Below are positions 22,093 through 34,858 of a stretch of 64,000 nt of DNA, one piece after another. This DNA comes from Calocera cornea HHB12733 (taxonomy: Eukaryota > Basidiomycota > Dacrymycetes > Dacrymycetales > Dacrymycetaceae). The position numbers and the translations under genes are program-made. The notes below the pieces were generated by a model. The model searched no databases. It saw only the letters and a list, made by a program, of their open reading frames with translations, and was not told the origin of the DNA. Positions within the stretch are counted from its first letter, which is position 1. Each line of letters begins with the position of its first letter. The stretch spans positions 62,001 to 126,000 of the forward strand of contig KV423924.1 in NCBI GenBank assembly GCA_001632435.1. Reading direction: 5' to 3'.

Positions 22093-24783
22093 ATGTCGTC
22101 GGTACCCGTTGTTGCCCCTGGAGTTCATGGCCCCGTACTGGCCAAGTTTCCCACGATGGTGTCTTCCATCACCGATACCTCCGATGGTTGCTCAACTGTG
22201 TCGGGTACGTTGATTCTGCCGGCTACTTATTGGCTGGATATGTCCGGCAAATGTCCACATTAGGGCATCTGGTTGACCTACCATTGTGCAGCGCCAGAAG
22301 GGAACAACTCTGAAATTACTACGCCCTCTCAAGCGCGGCTTCTCGTCATTATGATTGCGTATGTCTCATGCCTATGACTCCATAAGCGATGCTGACCCTC
22401 TGTCGGCCGGTTTCAAGCTTGAACATGTCTCTATTTCTTGCTACAACTGTAAGTCAGTCTTCACGTCTGTTCGTCCCGAGTGCTTATTCGGAGGCAGGAT
22501 ACGACCATTGTTTCCACGTCCCTTCCAACTATCATGGCGGATCTCAATGGCTCCGATAGCGACTACGCGTGGGTTGGCGTGTCATATATGTTGATGCAGA
22601 CGAGCTTTCAGCCTTTGTACGCGAAGCTGTCGGATATCTTCGGCCGAAAGGTGGGTTGTCCAGCAGACTCGACGTCCGGTACTGAGCGCTTTGTGAAGGT
22701 CATCCTCTTTATCAGTATGGCCGTGTTCTTGCTCTCGTCTTGTCTCTGTGGTACCGCACAGGTAGTTTAGTTTCATTTTCCGAGCGCAACCCAACCACTG
22801 ACTGACTTTCCTAGTCTATGATATCCCTGATCATTTTCAGAGGGATGCAGGGCGCGGGTGGAGGAGGCATCGTAGCCATGGCATGGATAATTCCGGATGA
22901 CCTGGTTCGGCAAAATTCCAACACTGTGAGACACTCGCTCATGCATCCTAGATCCCGAAAGGCGAGGCCCGAGCAAAGTGGGCACATCTGAAGTCCTTCA
23001 CATGGGGAATGTCTGCTGTGTCCGGGCCACTTTTAGGCGGTCTGTTCTCAGGTTAGTTTCCGATGAGAATCATGTAACAGTGAGGGATTGACTGTAGCTC
23101 AGACGCAATCAGCTGGCGTTGGGGATGTATGTACTCGTTGCCATACTAGACATGTCAAAGACTGACATCGGTGCCCAGTTTTCATCAATATTCCAGTCGG
23201 ACTCGTTGCAGGCCTGCTGCTCTGCGTATTCTTGATCCCACAGCCAGTTCATGTGAGGCAGCATTGGTCGAAGACGTGGGCGCAATTTGACTGGCTTGGA
23301 GCGTAAGTGCGGTGTCTCATGAACCTCTTCTGCCTCGCATGCTGATTGGGATGTCATTAGAATCCTGCTTACTGCGGGGACTGCTGCAATTATCGTGGGA
23401 TTCAGTAACGCTTCGCGGCTTGGATGTGAGTATAGTACCTGAGTCTAAAAGAGGACGTTCTAATCAACTCATCAGTCGTGTCCACTCAAACACTGCCTCT
23501 CATTATTGGTGGAGTGGCGGTCTTTGGTCTGGGAATTTTTAATGAAGCGATCACCAAACGCGATGCTGTGCTGCCTCCTCAGCTATTCCGGGCACGTGAA
23601 CCAGGCAAGTGGTGCCGAATACGAGCCGTGGACCCATTAATCACACGTTGTGCGACAGCCCTCTTGCTCACCATGACATTCTTGCACAACTTTGCCTTCA
23701 CTGCCGGTACATTTTACTTGGCATTGTATTACCAAGTACGCAGCTTCATTCTCGCCATTCACTGACAATCGGGGATTTTGACAACACCCTTGAAGGCTGT
23801 AGATGGAAGCTCAGCCTTGATGGCAGGAGTGCTCATGCTGCCGTACTCTCTCGGGTCGTGTCTGGTCTCTCTACCCGCGGGACGATGGGGCGAAACAGTT
23901 GGTCTCAGACGGGTATATTGGCTGGGATTCTCTTCTGCCCTAATAGGCTTTAGTATGTCTTGACTTCCAACTCTGATATCTCCTATACTCATCCATCCGA
24001 AGGTCTCATGATCACACTCAGCGCCCACTCGTCTCCCGCTCTCCAGGCAATATATCCCCTAATAGCTGCGATCGGTATTGGCCTCTTGTTCCACTGTTTC
24101 AAAACAGGGCTTCAGCATGCCCTTCCCGGCACTGCGGATGACGCCGGTGCAACGTCTGCATTCTTCCTGGTCCGGTTCATTGGGGCGACAGCCGGCTTGG
24201 TAAGCAAAGCTTCATTATCTCTAACTGTGTTGTTTTCTAATACATGAGGGATAAAGTCTCTATCGAGCGCGGTTTTCAACAGCATTCTGACTGCGAGGCT
24301 TCCTACTGGATTTGAGTTGACGGAAACTACGGGCGGCACTGATTATCGAGCCATGCATTCACTTTCCCCTATCACACTGCGTGACAGCGTACTGGGCGCC
24401 GTCTCTGAAGCGCTTGCTGTGCGTATTGGCGTCTAGTACGTGCTGTAGCTGTGCTGATGTCTTGACACAGATGGTCTGGATTGTCTGCGCAGCGTTGTTG
24501 GGATTCGCGCTAGTGGTGCGTCTGGGAATTGATGTCCTCCAAGGGAAGAGCTAAACGCCCGCAATAGTTGTCTCTTCTGACACAACATCACGAGCCAGCA
24601 CCCCGATTTAGGCTACAATGGAGCTTCCTAACACGGAGAAAAGATCCCATATCCAAAGACACCGCGATCTCACCATCCGATGTGACTCGCATTCCTGAGG
24701 ATTCGGCGGGGATCCCGAGACCACATGGCCTTGACTTGGAAAGGGTTCAGGGCAGGGGATCCTTCCGCCGATACATGGCATAG
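22093..24783 (+). CDS. MFS drug/H+ antiporter family (DHA2-type, 14-TM) transporter
   Basis: Seventeen exons encode 603 aa: 22093-22204, 22292-22358, 22418-22448, 22498-22650, 22699-22761, 22815-22904, 22952-23051, 23103-23126, 23179-23302, 23361-23425, 23476-23604, 23659-23735, 23796-23952, 24003-24199, 24257-24418, 24471-24515 and 24568-24783. TM1 reads LFLATTDTTIVSTSLPTI. Motif A appears as YAKLSDIFGRK, RGMQGAGGGGIV follows, and antiporter motif C is GMSAVSGPLLGG. Substrates of this family are drugs, toxins, amino acids or siderophores, and sequence does not decide which. Intron 11 is GC-AG, exon 8 is only 24 nt, and the donor of intron 6 (GTTCGG) is weak. The hydrophilic C-terminal tail lies in the last exon. 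Confidence 0.88.
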
Positions 24784-24937
24784 TATATACAACAAGACAG
24801 GACAAGGGCGAGGTAGCTGAGCTATCGCCCAAGCCAAATTTCAGGAAGCATTTTGCATGGGTGTTATACTGTAACTCGTACATCTCAAGAAGAAAGACGA
24901 CCTTCATGTCATTACAAATGTTTTGATACACAATGGA

Positions 24938-26323
24938 TCAAGGCGTTGAGCGCCGGGCGAGGTATGTCATCCAAATCTCGACGGGATAACCTCCATGGCC
25001 AGGTATCTCGTCAAGCCTGTTAAACCCTATACCCATCTCCTCCATCATCACCCACAAGTCTCGCTCAGCGGGGTCACGCTCCTTATATGCCAGTAGCGCG
25101 AGCGTGTTTCCGTCCTCTTGTTGCGACAGGAGCTGCAGAGCCCTCAAGGTCTTCAGCAAAGCAGGAAAGGAGGCTGTATTGTATGTGACATCAGACATGC
25201 TATATTGAGACGTGTGAATAAGAGGCTGCCGCATACCGTAAGGGATGTCTTACAGGATGAGATGGAAGGGACCGGTAGAGATGATACGCTCAGGAAGCTC
25301 TTCTTCCCAGTCCAAGGTCGTGGCTGTGACACGGATGCCATCCAGGAGACGCGAATTTAGCTGGATATTGTATTCGACCAAGGGTATAGCTGACGCTGTG
25401 ACACGAGGTAAGCGCATGGTTCAGACATGACTAAGACGCCTGACCAAGATCGGTTATGGTGACCGAGACATGCCGCAATGTTGGAACCAGTGCTGAGAGT
25501 GCCAGCGAAACCAGACCAGTACCGGCACCTACAGGCAAGAATCAGTGCCTGACAATATCAGGTAAGCCATTATCTACCAAGTTCGATAACCCGGCACGGG
25601 CCAGATTCGTTGAGGGTGCTTAGCAAGAGGCGCCCTCCTTCAGAAGGTGCATTTCCGGCAATCGTCTTGCAGAGCCAACCCGCTAGAGCAAGACCCGAAT
25701 CCCATATTTTCTAGTAAAGGTAAGATCGGATAGCAGAAAGGGGGTTGCGGGAAATTTACCTTATCGAGATCGTAAGAAGTACGCTCTCTCAGTACCAGGG
25801 TCCGTGAGGGAGAGGTACCTCCACCCGCTGCGATGACGGGGAGTATCAGAGTACGTTCGATCTCGTCTTGCTTGGCAGCATCATCCAAAGCTCCCTTTGG
25901 AGAAAGTACTACTATCGGGAGACTTGATGAGCCATATGGCTGCGGATGAGGTCGCCCGAGAGGTATGCTTGCGGACGTGTGCGGGGAACAAAATAGAGAA
26001 ATGCTCCACGCTTGTCCTGCCTTCGCTGATGGGGGAAGATTTATGAACACAGCTTTATACGCCGACGAGGCGCCTTTCCATGTTGTGAGCTTAACTGGGC
26101 CAGTGTGATGTATGGGCTGTCCGACAAATGTCCAGGAATAGAGGATGTCCACAGTCTCCTCGAAGAATCTGTCCGCTTAAGACATCAACCATGAAAATTT
26201 GTAGCTGTCTCGAAGTGCTCACTCTGTTCGCAAGTCATTCGTGATCTGCGGCGTAATTGTTATTGTGGATGTAGGCAGTGATGAGACGGGCGGGGGACGT
26301 AAGAAGGACAGGTAATAGTACAT
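24938..26323 (-). CDS. Class I SAM-dependent methyltransferase (METTL21/FAM86-like, methyltransf_16)
   Basis: Exons (minus) 26323-26223, 26168-25760, 25710-25578, 25528-25445, 25395-25254 and 25199-24938 encode 376 aa. The start MYYYLSFLRPPP and PQITNDLRTE resemble the N-terminus of a basidiomycete methyltransferase family. SAM motif I reads VIELGAGTGLVSLAL with the Gly triad split by an intron. A DSGLALAGWL segment precedes it, and MSDVTYN occupies the post-catalytic (D/N)-x-x-Y position. These are features of seven-beta-strand protein lysine methyltransferases. The substrate is unknown; elongation factors and chaperones are typical targets of the family. It is convergent with the MFS gene (155 bp) and 130 bp downstream of the hydrolase gene. 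Confidence 0.85.
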
Positions 26324-26453
26324 GACAATGCGAAAAGCAGCAGAAGGCGGGGGGAGCACGCCGATGCCGCGCGCGCTGTGAGGACGCGGTTTCCGGGGTC
26401 TCGGCACACATCCAGCGACATGAGCACTCATGCCGAGCACTGCTGTACATTAC

Positions 26454-27662
26454 TTACACGTCCAACTTCTGTACTATATCCAGAACACTCTTGGTGAAGG
26501 CATCTGGGTGTGTCAGCATTGCGAAGTGGCCAGCGCCAGGAATGAGCTCGGCTGCCGTATGGGCCTGATGTGCTAGTCGTGCTTGAATCCAGTCGCCAAC
26601 ATCTTTGCAGTAATCCGACGCTTCCGACCCTATATCAGACAATCAGAGACGCTCAAACTGTGAAGTATATCCAATACCCAACATGAGGCCAACTCCAAGG
26701 CTGGGCGGGACAGGCGCAAAGGCCTGATATGCGACTTGCTCGATGGCGGGTCGGTCGGGCGCGAGGAGCCAGGAGAACTCGTGTGCAGCATGCTCGCCAT
26801 GCCAGGCACGGTTCAAAGCGGGTAGCGAATCTGGGGATATCTTCTTCACAACCCACTTGTAGAAGACGCCTGGCACTTCAGCCGCATCGACCGCGAGTTC
26901 CTCGGCATCCTTGGTGGGTGCTCGGCCAGCAGCGGTGCCAGGAGGCTCGTATAGGAGGATTGCGCGGAGGTACGACTCGAGCATGGGCTGCAGAGACGAC
27001 ACCTCAGAGGGCATTGGGAAGAGCGGATTCTGAACATGCGGCATAGACGACATGAGAGCTATAGGCGGAATGCAGCCTTTCGACCTAATAGAGCCGTCTC
27101 CATCACGTCCCACACTAGAAGAGAAGATAGATCTCACCATCCGAGGAGTAGTATTCCACCGGTCTTCGTTTTCTTGTCGGTTGGCTCGATACCGAGTTTT
27201 TCGATTGCGTATTTCATGAAGGCTAGCATATCCAGAGTATATCGGACTGTTGTTTGCACGAGGCCCTTCGATGGAGGGTCTTCCTTGTACAAGGACGGCG
27301 AGCCTTCATACCCCCTCCGATTGTACGACAGGAGACGGATATTGTTCTCGTGCAGAGACGGCAACCATGGTTCCCATATTGCTATACCTCGTCAGACAAG
27401 CAAGATAAAGGTGGCCATTTTGGTACGGACCTGAGTCGAAGCACACGCCGTGGACGCCGATGATGGTTGTCTTGGGCGCGGGTCCCGGGGCCCCGGCTGG
27501 CTGGCTATCAAAGTACCTGAACTCTGCCGGCTCGTCGCCTGGCACCAGTACTGGCAATCGTACAGTCGCACTTGTGAAGGACATCTGCCGTCCAGAAACC
27601 AAACCCCTCGTACGTGTTGTCCTCCAGCTCGCTCGACACGCTGATGATAAATGGAGAGCCAT
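26454..27662 (-). CDS. Alpha/beta-hydrolase fold protein
   Basis: Exons (minus) 27662-27431, 27381-27138, 27084-26678 and 26629-26454 encode 352 aa. The nucleophile elbow GWSKG (Ser about 160) forms only when intron 2 is spliced at the second acceptor (27084), which supports that choice. The oxyanion-hole HG lies in GVHGVCFD, SYNRRGYEGS follows strand beta-4, and the likely catalytic His is in PGAGHF near residue 329. The fold covers esterases, lipases and epoxide hydrolases, and the substrate cannot be predicted. The N-terminus is Arg/Ser-rich and might be a mitochondrial presequence. Met27 is an alternative start. Confidence 0.85.
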
Positions 27663-27878
27663 AACGGTCAGAGGCGCTCGGAACAAGGTTTAGCCGCTCA
27701 GGTGTTGCAATTTATGCGCCAGCAGCTGACAAAACGATACAGTACCTGAACTAGTACTGCATCTATTGGAACATCCCCACCCCATTGACATTCATTGACG
27801 ATGCTCAGAACCCTTGGATGCATTAACAGATAGGACATGAAAAATAGAAAAGGTCATGGGACAAGGCGTAACTAATAA

Positions 27879-30800
27879 TCACCAGCCGGATGGCCGGACA
27901 AATGCACCCGAAGGGACGGGCTGATACCCGTCATACGTATTCCGCACCACGCCCCTACCGCCACCAATGGGAACGCTGTACATCTGCTGAGAGGAGTTGG
28001 CTTGCTGAGGAGGGTACCCTACGTGTGTCTGAGGAAGTGCGTTGTGCACCGGTGGGGAGAAACCGGGCATTTGCTCCATGCCAGCAACAGGTTGATATGG
28101 AGGTGAAACGTGCGTCCCGATCGGGTTTGAATGCGTCATGCTGGGATTATGGATAAGCATTGGTCTCTCTCCACCCGGTGCCTTGGATCCTGGAGCCATC
28201 GGCTGGTACGGCCTTCCCATGCCACCGACAGTGCCGGGCGCACCGTACGGCATCATGCCAGGCGTGTACGGGGTTGAAGTGGTGACGTAGCTAGCTGCAG
28301 GTGATCCCTGTTGAGGCACCCATATCCGCTGCGGCATATTGGGGGAGATAGTCTGTGGAACTCCATGCGACACCATCGTGTACGGACTTGCAGTCGGATA
28401 CATGATCGGGGGGCTGGGTGAATGTCCAGGCATGATGGGGGTGTAAGAAGGGAAGGGTCGCATTCCTGGATGGGTCGCAGCTCCGGGCCGTGTCGAAGCG
28501 GTCGCACCGAGTCCAGCGTATGGCGGGTGACCATGCATGCCGGTGGCACTGTAGTTAACGGGCGGAGGTGGCACAAATCTGGAGCTCGTCGAGACTGGCT
28601 GGGCAGGCACCTGCTGGAACGACTTGTGCGGGTCGAAAAAGGAGGGCCGCACTGGAGGCTCCGTTACAGCTGGTGTCGGCAGTTCGTCCGCATTCTTGAC
28701 GCTGGGCACATCCTCGTCTTCAGACCTGAGCTCTTGTACAGACACTGGTAGTGTAGCAGGGAATTCGTCGGCGATACCTTTCAGTGAGTTCTCTGTGATC
28801 TTTGAGGTGCCGGGGTGAGACCATACAGCCTTGAGATGCTCGGGATCCGGGAGCAGTGCTTTGCCCCAAGGGTTTGGGGTGGTGCCAGAAGCAGGCGTAG
28901 CTGAAGCTCTGGTAGGTGTGGCATTAGTGACCGATTTGATATCGTCAAATTCGGGCGAGGGTGCACTAGTAGAGCTCGTAACCACCGGTCCAACTGTAGA
29001 CAGAAGAGAGGACATCTGGGAACCAGTTGAGGGAACAGCATGTGTACCTTAGCAAAACACTCACGCTGTCTTCCGAGCTCTTAGTGCTACCACTTCCATC
29101 AACCCGACGCATCATGCCTTCCACCCCCAATTCGTTCCCACGAATCTTCTTGTCGCCGTGACCCGTCAAATCCAGGTTCACTCGACGAGGCGAGAGCGCA
29201 GGTACTTGTGCCAGAGCACGCTCAAGACTAGGCTGTCCGTCCAACTCGCTGCTGACAGTGAATCGGACAGAGGATGCGTCTACCGCGGTCACATCGGAGC
29301 GACTGGGAGACTTGTACAGCACGAGATTGACTCCATCAGGCATCTTTCGAGGCACCCTCTGGAGAGCAATTCCAGAGAGATTGTCCAAAAGAGGGCGACC
29401 TATGGGAGACTGGTCGGACGGCGGCGATAAAGGATAGGACAGATCAGGTGGCGGGGAACGACTCGTGAGCTTGAGATCCCCCGTCATGAAACTATCACCG
29501 TGCAGCGCGGTCGGCACCCGCGAAAGACTGTCAACGAAGCGTTGTCGTGCGTCCTGGGGTACATCTCGCGGAGCCAATGACGACACTCTTGACTTTGGCA
29601 ACAGAACGCGAGGAAGGGCGGAAGCAACCAGAGGAGCATCTTGACCGAGACTTGACGGCAGCCGGACGACGGGCTGCAGTGCAGGTCTCTCGTATGGAAC
29701 GAAGTGTTGAGAAGGTAGGAGCACGCGTGCGTTCACTACGCCACGTGTATATGTCTTGCGATGGAAAAGGTCGTCCCTCGAAAGCGTTCTGATCGACATG
29801 TCTTTCACAGGCGGCACCCAACACAGAATATCCATGCTGGCCGGAGGGGGCGCCTGCAAGAAGTCATGCAGGCGAGTCGGTGGGACGTTACCAAATTTCA
29901 GCGATTTCTTTGGCACCCTGACCGTGTACGAACGCCAGGCTAGAGGTGGAGAGACAGGGCGATCAACGTGAGTGGTTGTTTCCAGCGGCCGTAGGGTGGG
30001 CATGTTCATCGGGCGAGCCGCAACAACAGGTGCGGCGGGGGCCTCTGCCGGGATTTTCACAGCTGGCGGATTACCACGGGCTTCTTGCATGGCGCCGAGA
30101 GCACCCTTTATCCTCGACATCGTATCGTCCAAAGCAGACATCGCGGGCTCGCGGTACGCCGGCTTGGCATGAGTTGGGGGGGAGTGCAAGCTGGACTTCA
30201 CGGGAGCCGCACCCGGCACTGAGACGCGAGGAACTGGGGAATCCTCCGCGGACATAACCTCGTCTTCGAGAACGAAAACCTCTGACGGGAGGGTGGAGAA
30301 ACTTTCCGGCTCGAAAGATATCGGCGACTGAGAAGTACCATTAATATCAGGAGCTGCCCCCACTGTTGCGGATTGGCTGCCTCGCCGCCAAGGTCCCGAA
30401 TCGCTCCTGTGATTCGCAAGAGCAGCACGATCAGACTGCGGTCGGACATGAGTGAGCCCAGATGGTGGTGCAGCTTCAGGCTTGCCATTTGTTAGTCGGC
30501 CCATTTCTGCGAAGTCGACCTCTTCCACATCGTCAGTTGAGCTGATAGTCAAGACTTCAGGGATAGTAGACACGATTGGCGAAAACGTGGTGTGAGCGAC
30601 GGGGGTGTTTGGGCTAGCAGGTGATAGTGCCTTTTCAGACATCAATGGCGGTGCGTGCGATCCTGTAGCGCCCAATGGCTTGGCCGACCTCCACGAATCC
30701 GCACGCATTGAAGGCAGTTCCACAGGTCTTCCGGCCTGGGCAGAAACCGTGATTGAACGGACAGGTATGGTTTGTGCAGGTCGAAGGCTCGGTGCCGCTG

Positions 30801-33067
30801 CTGTTGCCGCAGTCTCACTGACTGCCCTTCGTTCTGCTGCCGCTTGTTTCTCCTGCGCTGCCTTCCGCTCCTGCTCAGCGCGCGCCGCTTCTCTTTGTCT
30901 CTCAGCCTCCCTTTGTCTCTCAAGCTCAACGGCTTTGACTTTCTCCTCCAGCTCCTGAGCCTTTCGCTTCGCACGATCCCGTTCACGTTCTCGCTCCTCC
31001 TCTTCCTCCTGCCGCCGGCGCTTGGCTCTCTCAGCTGCTGAGTGCATTGCCAGCTTATGTAGCTCGCCCACATCGACCGCACTTGATGGTAATGCGGGCG
31101 AGCTGGTAGTATCGGGACTGAGGGATTTGAGGGAAGCTGAATCAGGTGCGGTCGATATCGACGTCGCCAAATGAGGTGGAGGTACTGCGGGAAGAACAGT
31201 AGTTGAGGCAGAGTCGGGTGAGGCAGAGATATTGGTGGGCGGTCGACCGGATCCTACCGCAGACGGGAGCGTTTCGCGCGAAGGAGGCTGTGATAGATGG
31301 GGCGGTAATTGTCGGACTAGGTTGCCTGGAGGCCCTGCTTGACGTCCAGGATGAGGAGGAAGCGGCTGTGGCTCGCGCGTAGGGAAAGTCGCGCTGCGAG
31401 GCTCTTTCTGCAAGACGTGTACGTTGGTGTGCGGAGGAGCATCCCGTCCTGCGAAGCTACCGCGGTGCTCATCGAAGCTCTCACGTCGTCTTCCAGGCTG
31501 CTGATGCGGTGGTGCTGCACGACCCCAGGGCTCGAGCCGGTTGGACCGCTCATTGAACAGCGCTCGAGCACTGTCTGTCATCGGAGATGTTTGAGGTGCT
31601 GCGCGACTGACCTCCTGAGGAGGGGGAGGGGGAGGTGCAGAGCGCGGCCAGCTCCGATCAAAATCGTCTGAGAACCGATTTTCTCGTGTGACCGGGATAG
31701 CCGTTGCCGGGGGTTGTTCCCTCTCCGCACTCTCCACCGCTTCCACTTTATACTGTCGCCCGTCCCCGAACTCCACTTCGCCAGCCAGAAAGTCGTCTTC
31801 CTCATCTTCCACCTAACGCCCAGTCAGCTTTTGTACAGGTATAATAATGAAGCAGGCGCACGTCATCCCAATGATGTGCATTAGGATCCAGATGTACTCC
31901 CCGGAATGCATCGGCCGAGGTATCTGCCAGCGGTGGTGGGTGCGCTTCAGCCTTATGTAATGGCCCAACTCGCGGTCGCTTCCCTGCACAAGTTTCAGTA
32001 CGCGTTTCAAGTTCAGTCTACGGAATTATGCGCACCTCTTGCTGCCTCTGCAGCTGTTGGGAAATCTGCATCGACCGCTAGGATTGGTGTTGGCACTACA
32101 ACCGCAGCGGGAGCCGGATGTCCCCACACATTCGTTTGCGTCATGGATTGCTTCTGCATTTGCAACGCAGCAGGTGCAGCTTGTGCTGCCGGTGTGGGTA
32201 CTGTCGCAAATGGGCCCATGCCTGCTGGTCGTGGAGCGGGAAAAGCTGATGTCGACAATTTGAAAGAAGCGGATTGTAATGCAGCCGCAGAGGCGGCGGC
32301 ACTGGAAGCCGCGGGTGTAGGTCCAGCCGGTGTATGCGCTTGAGAAGATAATGGTGTTGCGGAAAATTGTGGTGATGGCGCGCCGGATGGCGTATTGCTC
32401 TTGTTCCAGCCAGCTGATGTAGCATGCACTGCGGGAGCAACCATGGTGAGCTTCGTAGTGATGAGCCTGGATTGTGATTGTGTCGGCGTGACCGAAGCAG
32501 GTCGAGCAACTCAACGGAAGTCAGTCATGATGACATGCCAACGCGAGAAAGAGCCGGCATACTCGTAGGAATGACACCCTTTCCTGGGGCAGGGGGCGGG
32601 GTTGGAGTGGCGGTCTTCTGCAGGAATTTCTTATTGATATTCGCAGAGCTGACGAACTTCTTCGGCGGTCCAAGGTGTGCTGTACCAGCGGGGAAGAGCG
32701 ACATAGATGTTGCTGCGTGTTCATTACCAACACTTGGCGTTTCGACCGGTGTTGATAAAGCAGAGCCTTCGTGACCAGCCTCATCATTGGAGTCTGCGTG
32801 TTGCTGGCCCTCTGCATGTTCTGTCGCATCCTCTTCTCGTCCATTTGGTGCAGCTTGCGTGTCGATAAATAGTTCGTTTCGTTCATCGGCATTTGTAGAG
32901 AACGCGCCTTGCTCCGGCGGGTCCTCATGCACCTCATCATGCCCCTGTTCCGGACGTGTCTCTGACCCCACATTCTCTACTCCCGTCGCGACAGTCGGCT
33001 CGACAGAGGTTGCATCGTTCAATACAATGGCTTCCTGTTGAGGCTCGTGTTCTGGGTCATCACCCAT
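27879..33067 (-). CDS. Large low-complexity protein with central charged coiled coil (hypothetical)
   Basis: Exons (minus) 33067-32563, 32509-32036, 31983-31898, 31812-29065 and 29015-27879 encode 1649 aa. All junctions are in frame with standard GT-AG signals. The sequence is Ser/Pro/Ala/Thr-rich. Conserved-looking islands are KKFVSSANINKKFLQK in exon 1, DDFLAGEVEFGDGRQYKV and SDDFDRSWPRS in exon 4, and NPWGKALLPDPEHLKAVW in exon 5. A highly charged Arg/Glu/Lys stretch of about 80 residues (roughly 605-685) should form a long coiled coil or single alpha-helix. The C-terminus is Gly/Pro/Tyr/Met-rich, as in RNA-granule proteins. I do not recognise the family. Confidence 0.8.
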
Positions 33068-33537
33068 GCTCTGGTCGGGGATAGCTGGCTGATTGACGCG
33101 CCGCAATAAGTCGGGATCAGCCAGGGATGCGCACACGACTAGGGTCGACACGTCTCACCAGCAGGTATAGCGATATATAGCCGACGATCTCCTGGTGCTT
33201 GGAGCGGTATATGGCAAGTTGAGAGTACTCTCGACTTGACTAGTAGGCGTTAGGAGTAAGCAGCGGTCGCGTTTGATAGTCGCCCGACTCCGACAAATTG
33301 AGCTATACGCTGCGCTCACTCACTGGCTGCGAGCCAATGTGATTCACAGAACGGACCTAAACTTTTAGCTCCGTGCGCACCCTGGTCTTCTCTCAGCCAC
33401 CGATCCGCGCCGAAATACACGGCGAGCGTCAGCGACGTTGCATTGCGGTCTCCAGTCTGCACCGCATCCACCGATGTGTAAAAGGTATAGTAAATTCCTT
33501 TCGGGATTGAACACTGCAATCGTATGCTACAACACCA
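33068..33537. promoter_or_regulatory. Intergenic: NDUFS3 3' end and promoter of the low-complexity gene
   Basis: 470 bp between two minus-strand genes. No separate gene or clear motif seen. Confidence 0.4.
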
Positions 33538-34618
<1,081 letters not shown>

Positions 34619-34858
34619 GGTGGTTGGTTTAGCACAACCGTCGTCTGCTTTGGGAACGTTCTAATTGGGCCGCGGCTTCTGCACCGCCACTAATCGGCCT
34701 CATGGATCCGGCTCCGGCGTCTTGCGGGAGAGACCTTTGGTAGGTGGAATGCGCATATCGTAGCTAGTGTCCCTACGTTTCTATCATGGTATAAATAGGT
34801 TCATTCCAAGCAGCCGTTTGTGTATTGTAGAGAGTATTAAAGCAGCGAGAGGAACATT

